A DNA stretch of 64,000 nt from Heterohyrax brucei (taxonomy: Eukaryota > Chordata > Mammalia > Hyracoidea > Procaviidae). Below the pieces are notes generated by a model that had not been told where the DNA came from, made no database searches, and saw only the letters and a program-made list of their open reading frames with translations. Position 1 is the first letter of the stretch, and each line of letters begins with the position of its first letter. Positions 1 to 8,985 of the stretch are shown piece by piece. The position numbers and the translations under genes are program-made. Location: assembly GCA_028571685.1 (NCBI GenBank), contig CM053166.1, forward strand, positions 59,854,111-59,918,110. Reading direction: 5' to 3'.

Positions 1-1838
1 ACTGGCCACTGGCATAGCTTCCCAAAGGGAGTACCTTGAAGGTAACTGTAGTGATATTCAGCAGTGATATATGTAGCACTTTTTCTAGGATGAGTTTGTG
101 AACTTAACTGCCAGATTCATAGATCTTTTGTGTCTTTATTGAGTTTCTTTCTGTACATTCTATCCATCACCAGAGGTGGTGTGTTGAAGTCTCCTGCTAT
201 TATTATAGAGCTGTCTATCTCCTTTTTTATAATGCTTTTAGAGTTCATTAGATGTATTTAGAAGCTCTATTGTTGGATACATAAACATTTAATATGGCTA
301 TTGATGTATTGACCCTTTGAGCAACATGTAGTGACCTTCCTTGTCCACTGTGGTGGATTTTATTTTTAAATTTATTTTTTTCTGAAATTAACATTGCCAC
401 TCCTTCTTTTTGTGACTGTTGTTAGTGTGGTATATATTTTTCCATCCTTTGAGTTTCAGTTTGTTTGTATCCTTAAGTCTAAGGTGTGTCTCTTATAAGC
501 AGCATATAGCTGGATTGTGCTTTTTTTAAAATCCGTTCTGCCACTCTTTATCTCTTGTGCATTTAACACATTTGCATTCAACATAATTATTGATATGTAT
601 GAATTCTGTGCTGTCATTTTGTTGCCTTTTTTGGTGTGTTGTTGACACTTTGTTCCACTTAATTTGCCGTACTGAGTCATTTTTCTTTATAGGTTTTCTT
701 TTCGAAGTTGTTGGTTTTAAATCTTCTCAGACTTCTTGATTTTATTTCTTGTTTTGATGTGTTGGATTGTTAATTTCCTTTGCTGTTACCTTGATATTTA
801 TCCATAAGGTTTTAAATTTAGACCAGTCTTTAATTTCTTTGTATTGCCTTGACTTCCTCTCTATCTTAAAGATCTATGAATGCGTTCATTTGTCCCTCTT
901 TTGGTATAACGCTGTCACCATTTACATACTGAGATCTCTGTTTCCCTATTTTTATTGTTTGGGTTTGAGTTTTGTGGATTCCTTATTTATGTTCATGCTG
1001 GATGCGCTGTCTTGCATTGTATCCTTGAATATTTATCTGATGTTATTGATTTCCTAATTAAAGAACTTCTGTCTGCATTTCTTGTAATTCTGGTTGGGTT
1101 TTCACAAAATCTCTTAACTTGTGTTTATCTGGGAATGTCCTAATTTCACTGTCATATTTGAGAGACAGTTTTGCGGGATATGTAATTCTTGGTTGGCAGT
1201 ATTTTTCCTTCATGACTTTGTACATGGTAGCCCATTGCCTTCTTGCCAGCATGGTTTCTGCTGTGCAATCTCAACTTAGTCTTAATGACTCTCCTCGTAC
1301 CTTTTTTTTGAAAGTATAGCTGCCTTTAAAAGCATCTACTTTTCTCTAGCTTTGGTAAATTTGATGATAATATGTCTTGGTGTCTTTCTTTTGGGATCTA
1401 CCATGTGTAGAGGTTGATGAGTATCTTGGATAGATATCTTTTCATCTTTGATGATATCAGGGAAGTTTTCTGACAGTATATCATCAACAATTCTCTCTGT
1501 GTTATCTGTGATTCCCCCCTGGTATTCCAATCACCTGTAAATTATTCCTCTTGATAGAATCCCACATAACTCTCAGAGAGTCTTCATTTTTTCACATTCT
1601 TTTATCTGATTTTTTCTTATATATGATGGTGTCAGTTTCTTTGACTTAAATCTCAGTAATTCTACATCCCATTGCCTCAATCCTGCTCCTTTGGCTTTCT
1701 ATTGAATTGTCTAGTTCTGTAATTTTATTGTTAATCTGCTGAATTTAAGATAATTGTTGCTCAAGTATTTTTTGCAGCCTCTTTTTCTATATGCTCTGCT
1801 GCACTTTGCTTAATCTCCTTTCTAATGTCTTGCAGCAC
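1..1838 (-). mobile_element. L1 (LINE-1) fragment, ORF2 start to ORF1
   Basis: Degenerate L1 read from its 3' side to its 5' side. Positions about 100-600 match the endonuclease part of ORF2 when compared with the better copies at 38778-39221 and 56714-57952. About 1060-1800 matches ORF1, with the shared stretch on 'cttggtgtctttcttttggg' near 1375. Many stops in all frames, so no protein is made. The provirus at 1839-9368 interrupts it; the rest resumes at 9375. Confidence 0.85.
1833..1838. repeat. Target-site duplication of the provirus, left copy
   Basis: CAGCAC directly precedes the TG that opens the LTR. The same six bases follow the CA that closes the other LTR at 9369-9374. A 6-bp duplication is typical of class II (betaretrovirus-like) integrations. 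Confidence 0.93.
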
Positions 1839-1945
1839 TGCCCCGGCCCGCGGAACAAATCAACGAAGGAACGAGGGAGAGCCTGTGAAAGTGAGCGAGA
1901 AAGGCGGAAAAATGGAGGCAAGACAAGAATCTGATCAAGCCTCGT

Positions 1946-1951
1946 TTTATT
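1946..1951 (-). terminator. Poly(A) signal in 3' LTR
   Basis: AATAAA on the minus strand, 14 bases downstream of the TATA box at 1966-1973. It therefore lies between TATA and the expected start of transcription, which implies a very short R region, as known in some betaretroviruses. The same motif is at 9093-9098 in the 5' LTR. Confidence 0.8.
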
Positions 1952-2091
1952 ATCAAAATGAGGTATATTTATAGCGGTAGGAATAAAGGGAGGGATCAAG
2001 TGACGTAGGGATGGAGTGACATTTGGAGTGAGGTAGTTGTCGGCTGGGGATTGGATATACATAGGACTAAGGCAGTGACATCAGGCAGGAA

Positions 2092-2168
2092 GTTTTTCGC
2101 GCGCGCGGGCCTTTTGAATTTCGCGGGCGCGGGCTTTTTCAAACTTGGCGCGCGCGGGCTTTTTCAGT
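2092..2168 (-). repeat. Triplicated CpG-rich U3 repeat
   Basis: Three imperfect tandem units of about 25 bp, each a short A/T run followed by a CG-alternating core such as CGCGCGCGGGC. The same array is at 9239-9315 in the 5' LTR. The junctions TTTTTCGCGC, ATTTCGCGG and TTGGCGCGC resemble E2F sites (TTTSSCGC). Position in U3 suggests an enhancer; binding is inference. The only LTR mismatch falls in the middle unit. Confidence 0.75.
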
Positions 2169-2221
2169 CCTACAAGCTTCCTGTATGTCGGGGCCTGGGG
2201 GCTCACCCACGGCTCCCGACA

Positions 2222-2234
2222 TCTCCTCCCTTTT
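2222..2234 (-). other. Polypurine tract
   Basis: AAAAGGGAGGAGA on the minus strand directly abuts the 3' LTR, the required position for the plus-strand primer of reverse transcription. It is uninterrupted. Confidence 0.92.
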
Positions 2235-2509
2235 GTTTTAATTAATGGGAGGTGGGCTTTAACTGGGCGAGGGGGTATTGACCAAGGCTCCTCCGTGTAG
2301 AACTTATGGCTCTTGGTATCTTTTGAGGAGGAGAGGCAGAGCCGTTTTGATGTTGAGATAGATACCAACCTCTATGCAAGCCAGGTGTGCCCCAGGGAAA
2401 CGTAGAGGAGTTAGTGTTAACTTTCCCTTGCAATGCTTTGCTTCACACTCGCACCAGTACCCATACCTCTCTTGCCAGATTGGTAAGGAGGTAAGCATGC
2501 CTCTACTTT
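2235..2509 (-). other. Segment between env stop and polypurine tract
   Basis: About 275 bases after the env stop. Short frames run through it, and one continues across the tract into U3 (2081-2368), but it opens on TTG rather than ATG. I see no homology to a known accessory gene. Confidence 0.5.
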
Positions 2510-3338
2510 TCATGCTGTCCCCGTGGGGAGGAAGCTAGGGTACCCCATTTCAATGGCATAAGCTTCGTCAACTGCCAGGCAATGGTAGTGAACTTGAATA
2601 GGTTTAGCTTGTGCAGCATCTATTTGTTGTTTGATGAGGTTTGTTATTCTTCTGAATGCCCAAGGGCCGAAGGTCAGGAACAGTAATATTCCTAAAACAG
2701 GGCCAGCAAAACTGAGAAGTAGATTAGTAAGCCATGAAGTTCCGGTAAAGTTAAAATTAAGCGGTCCTGAGCTGCTTCCCCATTCTCGTTGTCTCTGATT
2801 TAATCGCTCTCTGAGGTTAGTTATAGTGTCCTTAATGACCCCTGAATGATCTGTCTTTGTTACATGGTTTAGAGGAACTAAATCTTTTGATTTTATCATA
2901 ATACTTAGTAAAGGAGAAACTTAAGAGGTCTGAAGAAGGTGTGGACCATTTCCAATTTCCATCACTTGAGGTAACGCAACTCCATTTGGCGCAGAAGTAG
3001 GAATCGGTTGTTCTACAGTGAGCGCCTTTATTATAGTTGGGGCAAACATAAAGCCCGAAGTTGCACATGTGTTTAGAGGCGTATTCTTTTATGCGTGGGA
3101 TGACATCTTTAAGGCAAAAGGAAAGGTCAGGTCACCAAGTGTTTAAGGGTTTGGTGTCACTAACATTATAGAGTATGGAATTATCATTTAGGTTTATAAC
3201 AGCCCATTTAAGGCTAAAAGGAGCATGGGGGTTGGTAGGGGCAAATCCTTCATATGTAAGAAAAATGATTAACAAGAAGGTTAAAAAGCTTATCTGTGAT
3301 GGATTGTTGACTTCCATATCGCAGAGTTTTCTCAGCAT
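2510..3338 (-). pseudogene. env: Defective env, gamma/type-D kind
   Basis: Remnant of the envelope gene. From the ATG at 3336-3338 the frame encodes a basic start, a hydrophobic signal-like stretch (ISFLTFLLIIFL) and the first part of the surface subunit. A TGA at 3132-3134 stops it. The same frame then reopens (2832-3131) with several cysteines. A frame change near 2900 leads into a third piece (2510-2899). That piece carries the last part of the transmembrane subunit, with an LRERLNQRQ segment, a membrane anchor (LLLSFAGPVLGILLFLTFGP) and a cytoplasmic tail. The region is about 0.83 kb against the usual 1.7-2 kb, so much of the surface subunit, the fusion peptide and the heptad core are missing. 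No functional envelope is possible from this locus. The tail looks gammaretrovirus/type-D-like, not like classical betaretroviral Env. Confidence in the env identity is high; the deletion endpoints are inferred. Confidence 0.88.
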
Positions 3339-3377
3339 TTCACTCCAGCAATGCCGGACACAGGCGGCCTTCACAGC

Positions 3378-5990
3378 CTACAAAAGAGGAGAAGGCTTCT
3401 CAGGGGTATTTTCCCTGGAAATGGGGTTATCATTGATGGGCTTAACAAGACGTTCAGGTAGCCACCGAGGGGCCCCTTCTGCAGTATCATACACACATGC
3501 GTGGCCTCTTCCCCAGATAAGAACCGGATCAGGACCGTGCCATTTGTGGGTTATGGGATTTTTCCACATAACCTTGGCATATTGATTTTTAGTCTCTTGA
3601 TGCCAAAGATGATCTGCCACAGATTTTTCATTAATATCTAGTTGTAGGAAATTAAGGATGAACAATGCATGATTTAGGAGGTTACGAGGGGAACCTTTAG
3701 TGGAATAAACAGTGTTTGTCTTAAGTTTGGATATGGTATACTTAAGGGTCTGGTGGGCTCGCTCTATTATGCCCTGTCCCTGAGGATTATAGGGAATGCC
3801 AGTTACATGTTTGATCTGGAATTGACCACAGAAATTTTTAAAGGTTTGTGATGTATATCCTGGTCCATTGTCGGTTTTGATTTGTTGGGGCTTCCCCATG
3901 ATGGCAATACATTGGAGAACATGTGCTATAACATTTTTAGAGGCCTCACCACTGTGGAGGGTGGCATGGAGGAACCCACTATAGGTATCAATGGTCACAT
4001 GGGCATATTTGAGGTTACCAAACTCAGGAATATGGGTAACATCCATTTGCCAGATTTCATTGGGGAGCAGGCCCCTTGGGTTAACTCCTAGGTGGGGGAG
4101 AGGCAGAAGAGTTACGCATGCAGGACAGTTTTTAACAATTTGTCTCGCCTGTTCTCTGGTAATTTTAAACATAAGGCGGAGTGTACGGGCATTGAGGTGG
4201 TGAAGAGCATGAGCCTGTTGGGCTTTGGTAATGGGCTCTAGGGTAGCTGAGAGGACCAAGTGTGTTTGTTTATCTGCAAGGTTGTTGCCTTCGGAGAGGG
4301 GTCCTGGAAGGTCAGTATGGGCACGCAAGTGTCCAATAAAAAAGGGGTGTTGTCTTTTTAGGATGAGTGCCTGAAGTTGTTGAAAAAGAAGCACAGCGTT
4401 AGAAGATGATTTGATATAAGGAACAGTTTCCAACACTGGGACTGAGAGAGCTATGTAAGCACTGTCGGTGTAAAGATTGAAGGGAACATCATGTAGTATT
4501 GTGAAGACCTGTAAGATAGCGAAAAGCTCTACAAGCTGGGCAGACCTGTAAGGAGACTGGACACTGTTTTCCTGTGAGTCTATAACCCACGTGGCAATAC
4601 CAGAGGAAGATCCATCTGAAAAAACCAGGGAGGCCCCTTTCAAGGGCTGAGTAGATGTTATTTTGGGGAAGATGAAGGGGTGCCTCTGGGCAAACTGGAG
4701 GAGTTTGTGTGAAGGATAATGGTTATCTATAGCACCCTGGAATGTGACTAGGGTAATTGCCCAGTCATCATCATTTTGAGAGAGCCAGTCTGTTTGTTCC
4801 TTGGTGTAAGGAAGGATAAGCTGATCAGGGTCCCTGCCGAAATGCTGGCGGCTTTTTTCTCGGCCTAGTCTTATAAGTTTGGCCACCAGGGAGGGATAGG
4901 TGAGGAGAACTTTAGTCGGGGTGGAGGATAGGTGTATCCACAGGAGAGGGCCATTCTGCCACAAAACCCCCGTGGGTGTATGTAGTGTGGCACAGACAAT
5001 AAGGGCAAAGGGCTGTTCATAAGTTATGAAGGTAACCTGTTGTTGCTGTATGGCCTCTTCAACAATGCGAAGGGCCCTTTTTGCCTCCGGATTGAGGTAG
5101 TGGGGAGAGAGGGGGCTGGCATCTCCATGTAGAGTATCAAACAATGGTTTTAATTCCCCAGTTGTAAGTTTGAGGTATGGTCGGAGCCAATTAATATCTC
5201 CCAGGAACTTTTGGAAATCATTAAGTGTGTGTAGATGAGAGGTTTTTAAGTGAAGCTTTTGAGTGGTGATTTGATTATTATTCAATTCGAAACCGAGGTA
5301 ATAATAAGGGTCAGCAAGTTGTATTTTGTTCAGGGCAATTTGAAGTCCAAGGGAAGTTAGTTGGCAAGTTAGGTCCTGACTGCACCTAAGTACCTCTAAG
5401 CTGGAGGCCCCCGCCAGTAAAATATCATCCATGTAATGAATGATATAAATGGAAGACCACCGACGCCTGAGAGGGTCTACAGCCTGAGCAACAAATTTTT
5501 GACACAGAGTGGGACTATTGGCCATGCCCTGAGGGAGAACTTTCCACTGATAGCGCTGCATTGGTCCTTTAAAATTAATAACTGGGAGGCTAAACGCAAA
5601 GCGTTCTCTATCAAGTGGGTGAAGAGGGATAGTGAAGAAGCAATCTTTGAGATCAATAATGATTTTAAAGTAATTAGCTGGAATGGCGACGGGGGAGGGG
5701 AGTCCAGGTTGGAGAGCCCCCATTGTAAACATGGTTTTATTAATTTCTCTGAGGTCCTGAAGGAGTCGCCATGACCCATTTTTCTTTTTTATCACAAATA
5801 TAGGAGTATTCCAAGGAGAGGTAGTTGGTTCTAAATGTCCAGCAGCCAGCTGTTCCTGCACTAACTCTGTGGCAGCTGCGAGTTTTTGCTCAGTCAAGGG
5901 CCATTGATCTACCCACACTGGAGACTCAGATCTCCACTTAATTTTATCAGCGTGGAGTACAGGGAAGTCAATGGCCACTACGAAAAATTT
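3378..5990 (-). CDS. pol: Pol: reverse transcriptase, RNase H, integrase
   Basis: Open frame of at least 867 codons with no stop, made as the end of Gag-Pro-Pol after a second -1 frameshift at 5984-5990; no ATG start is expected. Counting from the GTG at 5976-5978, RT has the first catalytic Asp at about 109 (IIIDLKD) and YMDD at 182-185. RNase H has its acidic set at 455 (FSDGS), 484 (VELFA), 505 (YTDSA) and 569 (LADKQ). Integrase has the zinc-binding pair H590/H594 with C618/C621. Its D646, D703 and E739 catalytic triad has the usual 35 residues between the last two. The C-terminal GPDPVLIWGRGHACVY region matches the betaretroviral integrase end. All catalytic residues I can identify are present, so enzyme function is plausible. 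It ends at 3378, about 40 bases before the env ATG. Confidence 0.96.
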   Translation of the reverse strand, partial: KFFVVAIDFPVLHADKIKWRSESPVWVDQWPLTEQKLAAATELVQEQLAAGHLEPTTSPWNTPIFVIKKKNGSWRLLQDLREINKTMFTMGALQPGLPSPVAIPANYFKIIIDLKDCFFTIPLHPLDRERFAFSLPVINFKGPMQRYQWKVLPQGMANSPTLCQKFVAQAVDPLRRRWSSIYIIHYMDDILLAGASSLEVLRCSQDLTCQLTSLGLQIALNKIQLADPYYYLGFELNNNQITTQKLHLKTSHLHTLNDFQKFLGDINWLRPYLKLTTGELKPLFDTLHGDASPLSPHYLNPEAKRALRIVEEAIQQQQVTFITYEQPFALIVCATLHTPTGVLWQNGPLLWIHLSSTPTKVLLTYPSLVAKLIRLGREKSRQHFGRDPDQLILPYTKEQTDWLSQNDDDWAITLVTFQGAIDNHYPSHKLLQFAQRHPFIFPKITSTQPLKGASLVFSDGSSSGIATWVIDSQENSVQSPYRSAQLVELFAILQVFTILHDVPFNLYTDSAYIALSVPVLETVPYIKSSSNAVLLFQQLQALILKRQHPFFIGHLRAHTDLPGPLSEGNNLADKQTHLVLSATLEPITKAQQAHALHHLNARTLRLMFKITREQARQIVKNCPACVTLLPLPHLGVNPRGLLPNEIWQMDVTHIPEFGNLKYAHVTIDTYSGFLHATLHSGEASKNVIAHVLQCIAIMGKPQQIKTDNGPGYTSQTFKNFCGQFQIKHVTGIPYNPQGQGIIERAHQTLKYTISKLKTNTVYSTKGSPRNLLNHALFILNFLQLDINEKSVADHLWHQETKNQYAKVMWKNPITHKWHGPDPVLIWGRGHACVYDTAEGAPRWLPERLVKPINDNPISRENTPEKPSPLL

Positions 5991-6916
5991 TCGCTTCCCA
6001 AGCCTGAACGATTATTTTTAGGCGTTATAAGAAGAGGCTGCTTCATGCCTTGATGATTCTTTCCCAATCCCTGTCCCGGTAGGAAGCCCAAATTAAGCAT
6101 CTGTTGGGTAACTATTTCATTTGGGCTACACATGATGACCCCCAGCTGGGATAAGACATCACGACCCCACAGATTAACAGGCAAATCCGGAACTATGTAA
6201 GGTTGAACTTGTCCTGAGTTACCCTCAGAGTCCTTCCAAGTAAGAATTTTTGAGCTTTGCTTAGGATTGACAGACTGACCAATGCCTTCAAGATGAGTTA
6301 TTGAGGTCTCACAGGGCCAGTTGGAAGGCCAATATTTAGCTGAAATTACTGTAGCATCAGCTCCTGTGTCCATTATTCCTTCAAAGGCTTTGCCATCTAA
6401 CTGGAGAGTAAGTTTTGGTCTATTGGGTGTGACTGGTTGTATCCAATATGCATCTGAGGACCCGAAGGCGACGTCAGGCCGCCGGGGAACTAAATGCCTA
6501 TGGGGTGTGGGTAATAAAGGGAGCAACAAGATTTGAGCTATTCTTTGACCTGCATGTATGGATACTGGCCCTGAGGGGGCAGAAGCTAAAAGAGATATCT
6601 GTCCTGTATAATCATTGTCAATGACTCCTGGGAGGATCTGAAGACCGGCCAAAGAGGAACTGCCACGCCCTATTATCAATCCAAACGTTTCTGGGGGTAA
6701 TGGTCCTCGGACCTCTGTAGGAATGACCTGAATGCCCTGTTCAGGGGTTAGTATTGCACTGATGGCAGATCGTAGGTCCAACCCTGCACTTCCAGGGGTG
6801 GCGCGACAGAGGGAGCTGAAACCTGTCTCTGTGTCTGCTTTTGGGGAACAAACCTGACTGCCCCTAGGTTCTGTTCCAAGGGTGGGGCCAGGGTCTGGCC
6901 CCGCTGGGAGTTTCCC
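5978..6916 (-). CDS. pro: Pro: dUTPase, aspartic protease, G-patch
   Basis: Open frame in -1 register to gag, overlapping its end by about 165 bases and stopping with TAG at 5978-5980. It would be made by frameshifting at 6910-6916, so there is no own start codon. Counting from the leucine codon at 6779-6781, the dUTPase half shows motif 1 (AGLDL, just upstream), GVIDNDYTG near 52-60, GQRIAQILL near 78-86 and FGSS near 106-109. The protease half has the catalytic DTGAD at 138-142 and the flap and dimer region after it. A glycine-rich G-patch (GFLPGQGLGKNHQGM) closes the frame. This dUTPase-protease-G-patch order is the betaretroviral plan. The protease would cut Gag and Pol; the dUTPase removes dUTP during reverse transcription. 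The frame is intact. Confidence 0.95.
   Translation of the reverse strand, partial: GKLPAGPDPGPTLGTEPRGSQVCSPKADTETGFSSLCRATPGSAGLDLRSAISAILTPEQGIQVIPTEVRGPLPPETFGLIIGRGSSSLAGLQILPGVIDNDYTGQISLLASAPSGPVSIHAGQRIAQILLLPLLPTPHRHLVPRRPDVAFGSSDAYWIQPVTPNRPKLTLQLDGKAFEGIMDTGADATVISAKYWPSNWPCETSITHLEGIGQSVNPKQSSKILTWKDSEGNSGQVQPYIVPDLPVNLWGRDVLSQLGVIMCSPNEIVTQQMLNLGFLPGQGLGKNHQGMKQPLLITPKNNRSGLGSENFS
5984..5990 (-). promoter_or_regulatory. Pro-pol -1 ribosomal frameshift site
   Basis: The heptamer AAATTTT sits in the pro frame as A AAT TTT, two codons before the pro stop (5978-5980). It fits the X XXY YYZ rule, and the same heptamer is used at the pro-pol junction of type-D simian retroviruses. Shifting -1 enters the pol frame. 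Confidence 0.88.
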
Positions 6917-8763
6917 TGTTTCGGGGGGAGAGGCTGACCGTTGATGTCAGTTTTGGAATAACAATCTACAGCCCAATGCTTGCCTCTTTTGCATCGGGGG
7001 CACACCGAGGTGGGAGGCCCACGATTTTGTTTTCCCAGGGAACATTCGCGCACAAAATGGCCAGGCTGCTTGCAATTAAAACAAGTTTTTTGTAATGAGT
7101 TGGGGTTCAAGCCCTTAAGCGCTGCTCCTATGGCAACGCCGATAGCATGAGAGGCTCCAATACCCGAACAAAGTCGGACATAATCGGAGAGATCTCCTCT
7201 GCGATGAGGTCGTAGGGCTTCTTGGCAAGAGGGGTTAGCATTTTCAAAGGCAAGGTGTTTGATAAAGGCACTGCCAGTCTCACCTTCTCCCACTAGCCTT
7301 TCGGCAGCATCGGTTAATCTGCTGACGAACTCACTATACGGCTCATCGGGTCCCTGGCGGATGTTAGCCAATGAGGTGGTGGCTGCGCCCTTGGGGGGGA
7401 GACGTTTCCAGGCTCTAAGGCCGGCGTTTTGTATTTGTGATAATAAACCAGGGGGAAAATTTGCCTGTTTCTCATTGGTGTCATATGGAGCCCTCCCCAA
7501 GAGTTTATCTCTCGTCCAGGTGCGGGAGGTCCGGCTTTCTCCGTTACGCTGGGCCGTTTCCCGGCACAGTTCAGCAAATTCGGTACACCAGAGAACAAAG
7601 TCTCCCCCTGATAAACAGGCCCGAGCCAAGAAATGCCAATCATTAGGTGTAAGCCATCGGTCACTAAGGCTCTCAAGCAATGCTATACTGTAAGGGGCTG
7701 TCGGGCCGTAGTTATTGACAGCCGCTTTTAAGTCTTTAACATGTTTCACATTTAAGCGGCGATATTTCTGGGGGCTAAGGCTGTCAGGTTGGACAGCATC
7801 TATATCAGGATTCTCAGTTTCTTCCTCTTCTATCTCAGGGCCTTCTTGCTCTTCCTCACTCTCTATTTCAGTCTCTATCTGCCCGTGCTGGCTACGAGTT
7901 ACCGGAAAGTTGAGGAGAGTCCTAGGACGGCCTGGGGCACCTTTTGACACATTGTTCCCGGATCGAGTTTTAGGATCTTGGGCTAGGCGGAGTGAGTTAA
8001 GCTCTTGCTCAAGGGCTTGGAGCTCCTTTTGGAGATCTAACTGTCTGTGTCTGCGAGCTACAAGTTTTTCTAGCGTTGATATATCCTGATCAAGGGAGTT
8101 TTCAGTCGATCGGGGAGGAGAGCTGGGTTCCAGGCCAAGGGGTGGGGCGGTCAGGTTAGGAGGGTCTGGAGGATGAGGAGGTCTCTGAAAGGCAGGGGCC
8201 GTAAAGGTATAGGGGTAGGCATTCTCATGGTAATGAGCAGCATTTTCTTCAAGAGTGGTCTGACCCTCAGGGGACAATGCGTTAGAATCGGGTTTATCAA
8301 TGAAAGCTCTCAGGGACGGGTGAAGCCCCTCGGGGGGATCAGTATGACTCCCTTGCGGGGGTGTGTGTGTTCCAAAGGCTTGAGGTTTTTCTGGAATATC
8401 AAGAGAAACTGAGGGGGGACAGGACCGTTCTTTCATAACCTTTTCACCCATCTGGGCTAGATGTTGAACATCAGGAGCATTATGAGAACTCTGGAGGACA
8501 TCATTTATCAAATTCCAATAAGAAAAACAAGTGACTGGGACCTTCTCGGGTCCGAAAGTTTTATAATCGTCATTCAGACAATCTCCAACCCGTTTCCAGA
8601 TTTGCGGGCTAATGGTGCCTTCCTGTGAAAACCACGGACAAATGTCTGATAGGAACATAAAAAACTGAGCTAAGTCTTTCTTTTTCGCCTTAATTTTCCG
8701 CCTATCCAATGATTTTTCAATGCCGGTAAGAAACAAGTCATGCGAACTTAATTCCTGTCCCAT
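6748..8763 (-). CDS. gag: Gag polyprotein
   Basis: Structural polyprotein of 671 residues. The frame is open up to a TTG at 8770-8772, but the true start is the ATG at 8761-8763, because it begins MGQELSS with the Gly2 needed for N-myristoylation and betaretroviral matrix proteins start this way. Visible parts: matrix (1 to about 100), a proline-rich spacer (about 150-230), an acidic Glu-rich stretch, and a coiled-coil-like segment (TLEKLVARRHRQLDLQKEL). Capsid follows, with a major homology region near 470-485 (QGPDEPYSEFVSRL). Two CCHC zinc knuckles lie near 561-574 (CFNCKQPGHFVREC) and 588-601 (CPRCKRGKHWAVDC). I see no PPxY late motif; a PTAP string occurs but inside the capsid-like segment. 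No stop or frame break. Confidence 0.96.
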   Translation of the reverse strand: MGQELSSHDLFLTGIEKSLDRRKIKAKKKDLAQFFMFLSDICPWFSQEGTISPQIWKRVGDCLNDDYKTFGPEKVPVTCFSYWNLINDVLQSSHNAPDVQHLAQMGEKVMKERSCPPSVSLDIPEKPQAFGTHTPPQGSHTDPPEGLHPSLRAFIDKPDSNALSPEGQTTLEENAAHYHENAYPYTFTAPAFQRPPHPPDPPNLTAPPLGLEPSSPPRSTENSLDQDISTLEKLVARRHRQLDLQKELQALEQELNSLRLAQDPKTRSGNNVSKGAPGRPRTLLNFPVTRSQHGQIETEIESEEEQEGPEIEEEETENPDIDAVQPDSLSPQKYRRLNVKHVKDLKAAVNNYGPTAPYSIALLESLSDRWLTPNDWHFLARACLSGGDFVLWCTEFAELCRETAQRNGESRTSRTWTRDKLLGRAPYDTNEKQANFPPGLLSQIQNAGLRAWKRLPPKGAATTSLANIRQGPDEPYSEFVSRLTDAAERLVGEGETGSAFIKHLAFENANPSCQEALRPHRRGDLSDYVRLCSGIGASHAIGVAIGAALKGLNPNSLQKTCFNCKQPGHFVRECSLGKQNRGPPTSVCPRCKRGKHWAVDCYSKTDINGQPLPPKQGNSQRGQTLAPPLEQNLGAVRFVPQKQTQRQVSAPSVAPPLEVQGWTYDLPSVQY
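6884..6916 (-). promoter_or_regulatory. Gag-pro -1 frameshift site with stimulatory hairpin
   Basis: The heptamer GGGAAAC (6910-6916) is in phase with gag as G GGA AAC. Seven bases downstream is a perfect 8-bp stem, GGGGCCAG and CTGGCCCC, with a 3-base loop (6884-6902). Heptamer, spacer and G/C-rich stem are the standard elements of a -1 shift, and the heptamer equals the type-D simian retrovirus gag-pro site. A pseudoknot with bases further downstream is possible but not shown. Confidence 0.92.
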
Positions 8764-8962
8764 GTCTACCAACCACCACTTACCTCTCAGACCAACTCGC
8801 AGGGCGGCTACTCCCGCGGTGATCAGGACAAGTTTGACTCACGGGCAGCTTTTCCCGTGGAAACTTCAGTCGAGCGAGCTCACACCCGGTGCGGTCGCTC
8901 AGGACGCCTGGCCAGGACTTCCTTCTCCGTGGTGGGTTTCTTTCAGCAGCTCCGTACCTCGG
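8764..8962 (-). promoter_or_regulatory. 5' leader with major splice donor
   Basis: About 200 bases between primer site and gag ATG, the expected place for the packaging signal. A strong splice donor, GAGAG before GTAAGT, has its intron start at 8778-8783, only 14 bases upstream of the gag ATG. It would join to an acceptor late in pol for env mRNA. A G/C-rich inverted match (CGGGAAAAGCTGCCCG, near 8848) may fold. Confidence 0.72.
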
Positions 8963-8981
8963 GCCCCACGTTGAGGCGCCA
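8963..8981 (-). other. Primer binding site, tRNA-Lys1,2-like
   Basis: Minus strand reads TGGCGCCTCAACGTGGGGC. This equals the Lys1,2 primer site except for one extra T after the seventh base. It lies four bases (AAAC) from the end of the 5' LTR. Confidence 0.85.
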
Positions 8982-8985
8982 GTTT

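Larger units (their letters stand above)
1839..2221 (-). repeat. 3' LTR of the provirus
   Basis: 383 bp, the downstream LTR because the element reads leftwards. It begins TG and ends CA on either strand. It matches the 5' LTR at 8986-9368 at every base except 2125 (G here, T at 9272). It carries a TATAAATA box (1966-1973) and an AATAAA signal (1946-1951). In the 3' LTR the latter would direct polyadenylation of the viral RNA. The outer U3 end can fold: TGTCGGGAGCC pairs with GGCCCCGACA about 15 bases inward. Confidence 0.96.

Noticed and set aside
1787..2062. 91-codon frame in the LTR starting MYIQSP
   Set aside because: It has an ATG, but that ATG is upstream of the TATA box, the frame just follows the LTR and runs into L1, and its twin at 8943-9209 has a different end.
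3882..5774. Plus-strand frames opposite pol
   Set aside because: Antisense shadows of the RT and integrase codons.
7259..8089. Plus-strand frames of 120-144 codons opposite gag
   Set aside because: Shadow frames of the gag coding strand, low-complexity and without independent signals.
8764..8772. Gag start nine bases upstream of the ATG
   Set aside because: The codon there is TTG and would lie inside the splice-donor intron. The ATG at 8761-8763 gives the myristoylation start MGQ.
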